Shown one piece after another: positions 59,456-64,000 of a stretch of DNA of 64,000 nucleotides. Position 1 is the first letter of the stretch. Each line of letters opens with the position of its first letter. The notes beneath the pieces were generated by a model. It was given only the letters and a program-made list of their open reading frames with translations, was not told where the DNA came from and did not search any database. The translations under genes were made by a program, and so were the position numbers. The DNA comes from Elusimicrobium sp. An273. GTDB lineage: Bacteria; Elusimicrobiota; Elusimicrobia; Elusimicrobiales; Elusimicrobiaceae. The stretch covers positions 215,084 to 279,083 of the forward strand of contig NZ_NFJD01000003.1 in assembly GCF_002159705.1 (NCBI RefSeq), written 5' to 3'.

Positions 59456-60235
59456 CTATTCTCCTTTTACATCTTCAATTTGCCCGGTCATCAGTTTGTA
59501 GGCCAGGTAGGTGGTCATCGTGTCCATATAGCAATACGGGATCACCAGTTTATCCTGTCCCTCTGCGGCCAGTTTTGGGGCGTCCGCCCCGCTGATTACT
59601 TCTTTGTACTCCGGCAGTCCCAAGCGGTTCTGCACGGTTTTAAGCTTCACAAAAAGCTGTCCGTTAAACTCGGTCGTGTAATTGCGCAGGTACTCGCGCA
59701 TCACGTCATAGTGCGGGTTCACTCCCGGCACAAACAGCGCCGGCAACTGGAGTTTGTGGCGGATGTACGCGTTTCTCATTTTGGGCAAGTCAAACCCGCG
59801 GCTATTAAAGCCCACAATCTCCGTCAGCTCGCTGGTGCGTTCCGCCAGCCAGTCGCGCAAGTCCAACAGCATTTCTTTTTCTGTTTTGAAGTTGCGTATT
59901 TCAGCCGCCAGCCCGGGCATAGTCTTTACCGGGCATTTGGAAGGAATGCAGCTCCACACCACATTCCCGGCATCCGTGGCCGCGCAAAGCACCATAATGG
60001 GCGCCCTATCCAGCAAGGCGGCTTTTTCTACTGCTTTTTGATAGGCCTCTATCTTGGCGGCCTGCTGCTCCTGTGCCGTTTTGGCTTTGGCAGGCATTTT
60101 GGCTTCCTGCGCTTTGGTGTTGATGTCGGCGGATGCGGCGTTTCCGGTTTCAATGTCAAAGCAAAAATGCTTCAGTCCCGTGTTTACGGCCTGCGCCTCA
60201 GCCAACAGGTTTACGGGTTGTTTGCACATTACCAT
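59456..60235 (-). CDS. DnaQ-like 3'-5' exonuclease
   Basis: A 259-aa nuclease of the PolB-like exonuclease group. Exo I FCFDIETG (about 24-31), exo II EIVGFNSRGFDLPKM, and exo III with YCYMDTMTTYLAY; a Lys/Ala/Gln-rich helical insertion (35-70) separates the first strands. Likely processes ends for phage replication or recombination. Overlaps the Gly-rich gene by 7 nt. Confidence 0.83.
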   Translation of the reverse strand: MVMCKQPVNLLAEAQAVNTGLKHFCFDIETGNAASADINTKAQEAKMPAKAKTAQEQQAAKIEAYQKAVEKAALLDRAPIMVLCAATDAGNVVWSCIPSKCPVKTMPGLAAEIRNFKTEKEMLLDLRDWLAERTSELTEIVGFNSRGFDLPKMRNAYIRHKLQLPALFVPGVNPHYDVMREYLRNYTTEFNGQLFVKLKTVQNRLGLPEYKEVISGADAPKLAAEGQDKLVIPYCYMDTMTTYLAYKLMTGQIEDVKGE

Positions 60236-60645
60236 TTCCTCCCATATCCACCGCCGCGGTTGTATCCGCCGCCATAGCCGCCGCGGCCATAGCTTCCACC
60301 GTTACCGCCATATCCGCCGCCATTACGCTGGAAACCACGCACTTGGTAGCCCATATTCAACATCGCGGCAATAATCTGTTGGAATTGCGGGAAGGTCTGC
60401 GCCGGGAATTGGACATACACCGTCACCGTCATTCCGTTTATCTCCGTTTCCACCGGCACACTCCACCCGGTAGGGTTGGGCACACCGCCCATTTGCACGG
60501 GTTGGGCCGGCATTGCAGGCAGCATCGTGTTTCCGGCCTGCACTGCGGGGGCAGCTTGTCCCCCCATCATCCCGTTTACTTGTCCCATTGCTTGCATCAA
60601 AGCCTGGGCCACCTGTTCGGGGCTTACATTGTTTTGTTCTGCCAT
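60229..60645 (-). CDS. Gly-rich early protein, possible nucleic-acid binder
   Basis: A 138-aa protein, start ATG 60645 with GGAGAACGCT upstream. N-terminal Met/Gln/Ala-rich helix (EQVAQALMQAMGQVNGMMGG), a compact core (EINGMTVTVYVQFPAQTFPQ, MLNMGYQVRGF), and a 35-residue GGYGGN/GRGGYGGGYNRGGG tail like RGG-type RNA or ssDNA binding tails. It may act as single-strand binding protein with the adjacent exonuclease; not proven. Confidence 0.62.
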   Translation of the reverse strand: MAEQNNVSPEQVAQALMQAMGQVNGMMGGQAAPAVQAGNTMLPAMPAQPVQMGGVPNPTGWSVPVETEINGMTVTVYVQFPAQTFPQFQQIIAAMLNMGYQVRGFQRNGGGYGGNGGSYGRGGYGGGYNRGGGYGRKW

Positions 60646-60834
60646 AGCGTTCTCCTGTACGTAAAATAAAATGTCCCGGTCGGTGTAAAACCGTTTTCCC
60701 TCTAATGCGCTGCCGGGCCGGCGCAAACGCGGTTTGTGTTTCAATTCCGCGCGGGCTAGTCGCGTTCACTCTGCCGGAGGTGCCACTGTGTCCCTGCCGT
60801 CAAACGCCTTCGCCTTACTGAGATGTAAAGAACA

Positions 60835-60882
60835 AACGGAATTTTTTGCCCTTCCGTTAGACACTCCGATACTCACTCGGAG
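60835..60882 (-). promoter_or_regulatory. two tandem hairpins in the early transcript
   Basis: Arms AACGGAA/TTCCGTT (60835-60841 with 60852-60858) and CTCCGA/TCGGAG (60864-60869 with 60877-60882), not followed by T tracts. They lie in the 347-bp gap 60646-60992 between the Gly-rich gene and the small membrane gene. No other structure or convincing ORF was seen in that gap. Confidence 0.45.
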
Positions 60883-60992
60883 CAGATGGCCTTATATTAT
60901 GGAGGCGGTCCTGTACCCCCTCAAATCTATCGGGCGCATTAAATAGGAGACTGGGATGAAAGGCCCGCGCGCCCGCCGGCATCCGCCGGAAA

Positions 60993-61109
60993 TCAAATCT
61001 GCCAAATGAACATGAGTAGCACAAAAAGGTAAATTCCCCCCATTAACACCGCCGCGCAGGGCGTGCTGAGTTCTTCGGGGTGGCGCAGCAACTGCCAAAA
61101 ACGTTTCAT
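60993..61109 (-). CDS. 38-aa single-pass membrane protein
   Basis: ATG 61109 overlaps the stop of the HTH gene (ATGA). Encodes MKRFWQLLRHPEELSTPCAA then VLMGGIYLFVLLMFIWQI: basic N-terminus and a C-terminal membrane segment. Translational coupling and sensible layout support it as real; function unknown. Confidence 0.6.
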   Translation of the reverse strand: MKRFWQLLRHPEELSTPCAAVLMGGIYLFVLLMFIWQI

Positions 61110-61282
61110 AATTCTTCCTCCCTCATTCCCAGCTTTTGGGCCACGCTTTTGCGTTTAATTAAAATCCGCCCGAAAGGTTTCATCGCATCCAGCCGCCCGG
61201 CCTGTGCCAGTTCCTGCACGCGGCGCGGGCTAAGCCGCAAAATTTTGGCCGTTTCGGCCACCGTCAAAAATTGATTTTTCAT
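61106..61282 (-). CDS. 58-aa excisionase-type HTH protein
   Basis: Encodes MKNQFLTVAETAKILRLSPR, RVQELAQAGRLDAMKPFGRI, LIKRKSVAQKLGMREEEL: the helix-turn-helix of the excisionase/MerR-like (HTH_17) family. TTAGGAAA precedes the ATG. Early position fits an excisionase or an early regulator. Confidence 0.78.
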   Translation of the reverse strand: MKNQFLTVAETAKILRLSPRRVQELAQAGRLDAMKPFGRILIKRKSVAQKLGMREEEL

Positions 61283-61302
61283 AAAATTTCCTAATTAATT
61301 TT

Positions 61303-61515
61303 TTAAAGCGCGAAAAGTGAATATCCCCGCGGAAAATTGGTAAAATAAAACCGATAGTGCATACCGCTCTGCAAAAGCGTGGGGATTACCCTGTATGCCC
61401 TATCGGTTTGTGTGGTTGGATATCTGACGGGGGTGCCCCGCCAAAATTGTTTGCCGTATAAATCTGCCGTACTCTCCAACCACCCGCCGCGTTCCTTTGC
61501 AGCCGCGGCTATCAT
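61303..61515 (-). CDS. 70-aa ORF at the start of the early transcript
   Basis: First ORF after the early promoter, ATG 61515, about 25 nt from the predicted start and without Shine-Dalgarno. Encodes MIAAAAKERGGWLESTADLY, GTPVRYPTTQTDRAYRVIPT, LLQSGMHYRFYFTNFPRGYS. Composition rich in Tyr, Arg and Trp is unusual; much of it overlaps the folded element at 61348-61409, so this may be a leader rather than a gene. Confidence 0.35.
   Translation of the reverse strand: MIAAAAKERGGWLESTADLYGKQFWRGTPVRYPTTQTDRAYRVIPTLLQSGMHYRFYFTNFPRGYSLFAL
61348..61409 (-). ncRNA. folded three-way-junction element in the early leader
   Basis: 10-bp stem AAACCGATAG/CTATCGGTTT (61348-61357 with 61400-61409), one mismatch, 6-bp stem GCATAC/GTATGC (61359-61364 with 61393-61398), enclosing two small hairpins (CGCT/AGCG at 61365-61379 and GGG/CCC at 61382-61391). 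Both strands could fold; only the minus strand is expected to be transcribed from the early promoter. Confidence 0.5.
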
Positions 61516-61545
61516 TTTTACAAGGATTTGCGCCTTGTCTTAAAT

Positions 61546-61574
61546 ATCTTAATAAGATTTTTAAGATATGTCAA
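61546..61574 (-). promoter_or_regulatory. early promoter overlapped by repressor operators
   Basis: TTGACA (61569-61574), 17 nt, TAAGAT (61546-61551) on the minus strand. Operators: 13-bp palindrome ATCTTA-A-TAAGAT (61546-61558) over the -10 and larger arms ATATCTTA/TAAGATAT (61544-61551 with 61562-61569) over the spacer and -35. Repressor bound here would block the whole early operon. Confidence 0.8.
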
Positions 61575-61617
61575 GGGGTATTTTTGCATTCCCTATTTTA
61601 CGACGAGGAATTATAAA

Positions 61618-62274
61618 ATGACAGAACTGGAAAAACTACTACAAAAATGGAATGATGGCGTTTTAAGAGGCGCAAAAATAAGATTAGCAAGAGAGCTGCA
61701 AGTAGACGATAGCACGGTGTCTGCGTGGGTCGCAGGTCGCGCAAACCCGCCAGCAGACAAGATAGAAAAGATTTCCAAACTGTTTAAAACTTCTGAGCGC
61801 GAAGTCAAAGCCGCCTTTGGCATTGAAGATAAAGAATTTTCCCGCTCTTTGCGCGTTACGCCACTGACGGACAAAAACACCATTTCCCTGCCCATTTTGG
61901 CCGATGTTCCCGCCGGCCTGCCGGATTTTTCAGATAAAGACGTGGAAACATTCTGGGACATTCCCCGCTGGGTATTTCCCGGAGCAGATTTTGTAGTTAA
62001 ATGCAATGGAGACTCTTTGGAGCCAAAACTCCACCTGGGCGACTATTGCGTCATCAGAAAAACGACCGAACCCATACACGGCCGCGCGATGGTAGTAAAG
62101 ACGGAAAACGGCGTGTGTATGAAGGTCATCAAGAAGTTAAAGGACGGCACAATCCAGCTTTGTTCCACCAACCCGAAATACAAGCCGTTTATACCCGAGG
62201 AATTAACCATCGTCGGGCTGATCATCGGCTCGTGGAGCCGCCAAGACAAGGAAAACTGGCTTGGTTTAATGTAA
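61618..62274 (+). CDS. LexA/CI-like phage repressor (HTH + S24 peptidase)
   Basis: A 218-aa repressor, start ATG 61618 with GAGGA 8 nt upstream; the open frame extends further but not plausibly. HTH at about 18-45 (RGAKIRLARELQVDDSTVSA); self-cleavage site Ala99-Gly100 in ADVPAGLPDF; catalytic Ser133 in CNGDSLEPKLHLGDY and Lys169 in GVCMKVIKK. RecA-stimulated self-cleavage would induce the phage after DNA damage. Divergent from the early operon across the operator region. Confidence 0.92.
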   Translation: MTELEKLLQKWNDGVLRGAKIRLARELQVDDSTVSAWVAGRANPPADKIEKISKLFKTSEREVKAAFGIEDKEFSRSLRVTPLTDKNTISLPILADVPAGLPDFSDKDVETFWDIPRWVFPGADFVVKCNGDSLEPKLHLGDYCVIRKTTEPIHGRAMVVKTENGVCMKVIKKLKDGTIQLCSTNPKYKPFIPEELTIVGLIIGSWSRQDKENWLGLM

Positions 62275-62285
62275 GAGGGAAATAT

Positions 62286-62531
62286 ATGTATGAATATAAA
62301 GTAATTAGTGGCCAAATTTCGGTTGATTATAAAAAGCACGAAACATTTGAATCCGTTTTAGAAAACATGTTGCAGGCTATGCAAAATGAAGGCTGGGAGT
62401 TTTACACCCCTTGTACAATAACGGAACGTGTTTCCCCTGGGTGCCTAGGCTCTCTTTTGGGGCAAAAAGAGGACGTTGTTTCCCATCAAACCTTTATTTT
62501 TAGAAGAAAAAAATCACAGCCAGCCAAATAA
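62286..62531 (+). CDS. DUF4177-type small protein
   Basis: An 81-aa protein, MYEYKVISGQISVDYKKHET then FESVLENMLQAMQNEGWEFY, the pattern of DUF4177 (start YEYKVV, later LNxxGxEGWE). Starts 11 nt after the repressor stop with GAGGGAA upstream. Probably expressed in the lysogen. Unknown function. Confidence 0.72.
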   Translation: MYEYKVISGQISVDYKKHETFESVLENMLQAMQNEGWEFYTPCTITERVSPGCLGSLLGQKEDVVSHQTFIFRRKKSQPAK

Positions 62532-62546
62532 ACTATGGGGGAATGT

Positions 62547-62900
62547 ATGAAAAAAATATTCTTATTATTTCCTGGGCTTATTGTACTTTCTGGCTGCGCC
62601 GCCGGTATTAACCACAATGTGGCGCAAATAAACGGGCAAAATTATCTGATAGAAACCAAAACAAACAATTTTTTCGGTCTCTCCCAGTGGAGCAGCCCCA
62701 GCACCCTCATTCCCTTGGAAGAGGAAAAAGAAGTTGTTATGCCAGAGAATTATAATCCCAGCACTGCCCGGGCCGAACTGGCCAAAATTGCCGATGAATG
62801 CAGTATCCACTCCATTAAGGCTCAATCCCGGCCCAATTACAAAAAGATGTATAAGTGCATCGTAGACAAACTGGCCGAGCTGGAACAAAATGCAAATTGA
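62547..62900 (+). CDS. small lipoprotein of the lysogenic operon
   Basis: A 117-aa protein beginning MKKIFLLFPGLIVLSGCAAG, a clear lipobox (LSGC, Cys17), start ATG 62547 with GGGGGA upstream. The mature part is polar with two further cysteines (ECS, KC). Phage lipoproteins expressed from prophage often mediate superinfection exclusion by masking receptors; position beside the repressor supports lysogen expression. Function not proven. Confidence 0.72.
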   Translation: MKKIFLLFPGLIVLSGCAAGINHNVAQINGQNYLIETKTNNFFGLSQWSSPSTLIPLEEEKEVVMPENYNPSTARAELAKIADECSIHSIKAQSRPNYKKMYKCIVDKLAELEQNAN

Positions 62901-62924
62901 TTTTTCTTAGGATATATTCCAACA

Positions 62925-63929
62925 ATGCACATCTATACGGACAAACGCACCGGCATCAAGTATATTTCCTATACGGACCCTTCCGGCAAACGGGTACGCC
63001 GCTCTCTAAGAACTCGGAATAAAAGCGTAGCGACAATTAAAGCAGCAGACACTATCGACAATAAAAAATCAGCCGATTATAGTCCTCTCTCTGTTGACGC
63101 CTTTTTGTTCAAATACCGCGAATTCTTAAAAGCCACAAAAAGTAAACAAACCAGCGAGATTTTTGAAACCGCTTGGAGAAAGCTAACCAAGCTTAGAGAA
63201 ATACGCGCTTTGTCAGAAATAACTCCAGCCCTGTTGGACGATCTGCAAATCGCCCAAAAAAACGCTGGCGTCGGTCATGCTGGCATAAATAGGACGACCC
63301 GCGCACTTCGTACGGCAATGATGCAGGCTGAATATTGGAGGCTTGTCACTCCACAAGACTGGAAGAGGATAGTAAAATTCCGCGAAAACAAAAACCGCGT
63401 AGAATTTCACACTATCGACGAAATAAAACAGATTTTGGCAATTTGTCCGTCTGCTGATTGGGAATTGGTAGTCCTGCTAGGTTGTCGTGCAGGCCTTCGC
63501 CGAGGCGAAATGGACCACCTTAAATGGGAAGATGTGGATTTTGTTCGTGGGCAATTACATATTGCCGCTAACAAAACAGAGAATTTTCGGTTTGTGCCAA
63601 TAGATCCCGTGCTAAAATCCGCCCTGTTATCTGCTCAAAAAAAAGCGAAGAACGAGTTTGTTGTAAATGTTGGTTTATCTAGTAGCCGGGGAAGCAAGGA
63701 TTATATAACCACATACTACGCGCATTTTACGCGCAAGCTACCGTTCCACTGCCACTTGCACAAATTGCGCCATACTTTTGCTAGCCACCTGGTCCAAGCT
63801 GGAGCGGATTTATATCATGTTTCAAAATTACTTGGGCATTCTTCAATCAAAATGACGGAAATCTACGCACACCTTGCTCCACGAGCGCTGGTTGATGTAG
63901 TTGCTTTGCTCCCCAAGTTTAATAATTAG
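62925..63929 (+). CDS. int: tyrosine recombinase integrase
   Basis: A 334-aa phage integrase. N-terminal arm-binding part (MHIYTDKRTGIKYISYTDPS), core-binding SAM-like domain (55-145), catalytic domain with Arg192 (AGLRRGE), His279-x-x-Arg282 (HKLRHTF), His305 (LLGHSS) and Tyr314 (EIYAHL), all present. It lies 40 nt from attR with TGTCAGCA arm-type sites between. It inserts the phage into tRNA-Gln. Confidence 0.94.
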   Translation: MHIYTDKRTGIKYISYTDPSGKRVRRSLRTRNKSVATIKAADTIDNKKSADYSPLSVDAFLFKYREFLKATKSKQTSEIFETAWRKLTKLREIRALSEITPALLDDLQIAQKNAGVGHAGINRTTRALRTAMMQAEYWRLVTPQDWKRIVKFRENKNRVEFHTIDEIKQILAICPSADWELVVLLGCRAGLRRGEMDHLKWEDVDFVRGQLHIAANKTENFRFVPIDPVLKSALLSAQKKAKNEFVVNVGLSSSRGSKDYITTYYAHFTRKLPFHCHLHKLRHTFASHLVQAGADLYHVSKLLGHSSIKMTEIYAHLAPRALVDVVALLPKFNN

Positions 63930-63949
63930 TCAGCAAAAATGTCAGCATA
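63929..63949. promoter_or_regulatory. paired TGTCAGCA-type motifs, right attachment arm
   Basis: AGTCAGCA overlapping the int stop region and TGTCAGCA at 63940-63947, matching the pair at 34791-34809. Confidence 0.55.
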
Positions 63950-63968
63950 TAGAAGAATAAAAAACTCA

Positions 63969-64000
63969 TAGTCCGGAAACCATATAGAGGGCCTGCAAAG
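63969..64000. repeat. attR core repeat (reaches window end)
   Basis: Identical over 32 bp to 34661-34692. The window stops inside it, so the identity may continue. Confidence 0.9.

Larger units (their letters stand above)
34661..64000. mobile_element. prophage, siphovirus type, integrated in tRNA-Gln
   Basis: About 29.3 kb between 32-bp direct repeats (34661-34692 and 63969-64000). Contents are those of a complete temperate phage: integrase, LexA/CI-like repressor with operators, replication and recombination genes, terminase, portal, HK97 protease and capsid, connectors, tail chaperones with frameshift, tape measure, tail tip and fibre, holin and endolysin. A long tape-measure gene and no sheath gene indicate a non-contractile tail. 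No structural gene is visibly broken, so it may be inducible. The right repeat reaches the window end, so its true length is unknown. Confidence 0.95.

Noticed and set aside
60323..60769. 148-codon minus ORF over the Gly-rich gene
   Set aside because: No ribosome site; the in-frame alternative at 60645 has one and a coherent product.
60892..61098. 68-codon minus ORF across the small membrane gene
   Set aside because: Starts inside a coupled gene in another frame and has biased, unstructured composition.
61528..61617. Upstream start of the repressor frame
   Set aside because: It lies in the operator/promoter region; ATG 61618 has a good ribosome site and the HTH alignment begins after it.

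Overview
The window is a bacterial chromosome segment with an integrated siphovirus-type prophage. The host is probably a member of the Elusimicrobiota, most likely a gut lineage. This is inferred from several prepilin genes with a [14 protein letters not shown] N-terminus scattered among housekeeping genes, together with SpoVG, dTDP-rhamnose genes and a Gram-negative style lipoprotein and cell-wall complement. No 16S rRNA or species-level marker is present, so the assignment is an inference.

Host part, 1-34660. Positions 1-2705 (minus) carry the end of a surface-polysaccharide locus (rfbD partial, rfbC, rfbA, a GT2 glycosyltransferase). Next come a secreted protein of unknown function, a stand-alone small-RNA candidate (3892-4060, plus), the tRNA CCA-adding enzyme with a CpXC zinc protein, a CDF metal exporter and tRNA-Arg(TCG). 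The segment 7181-16352 is an ancestral yebC-ruvC-ruvA-ruvB-queA-tgt cluster for DNA-junction resolution and queuosine tRNA modification. It is interrupted at two places by oppositely oriented prepilin genes and repeat-rich DNA. From 16444 to 30605 a minus-strand block holds cell-wall, folate, translation-termination and information genes (ddl, a coiled-coil protein, folC, murA, prmC, prfA, rpmE, rho, coaE, polA, two thioredoxin-fold proteins). A broken pilin-like/thrombospondin-repeat gene, a MORN-repeat protein, ispE, spoVG and tRNA-Gln(TTG) follow.

Prophage, 34661-64000. A 32-bp direct repeat covering the 3' end of tRNA-Gln bounds about 29.3 kb. Order from the left: lysis genes (split by a plus-strand KilA-N gene), tail fibre and tail tip, tape measure, a tail-chaperone pair with a canonical A-AAT-TTT minus-1 frameshift site, tail tube, connectors, HK97-type capsid, protease, portal-MuF fusion and terminase. 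All structural genes are on the minus strand and are read from one strong promoter (53369-53397) followed at once by two tandem hairpin-T-tract structures, which suggests antitermination control. Next comes an AT-rich three-gene unit with its own promoter, repeats and terminator: a Panacea/DUF4065 antitoxin-type protein, an unknown 230-aa protein and a coiled-coil membrane protein. It is the best candidate for an undescribed toxin-antitoxin or phage-exclusion system. The early region (55565-61515, minus) holds small zinc-ribbon proteins, a replication protein with four internal iterons, RusA, a DnaQ-like exonuclease and a small HTH protein. It starts at a consensus promoter overlapped by operators of the LexA/CI-like repressor (61618-62274, plus). 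A DUF4177 protein, a lipoprotein and the tyrosine integrase complete the right end.

A recurring regulatory theme is a -10 box (TAAAAT/TAAATT/TACAAT) placed exactly 6 nt before ATG with no Shine-Dalgarno sequence. It occurs at six genes and predicts leaderless mRNAs.
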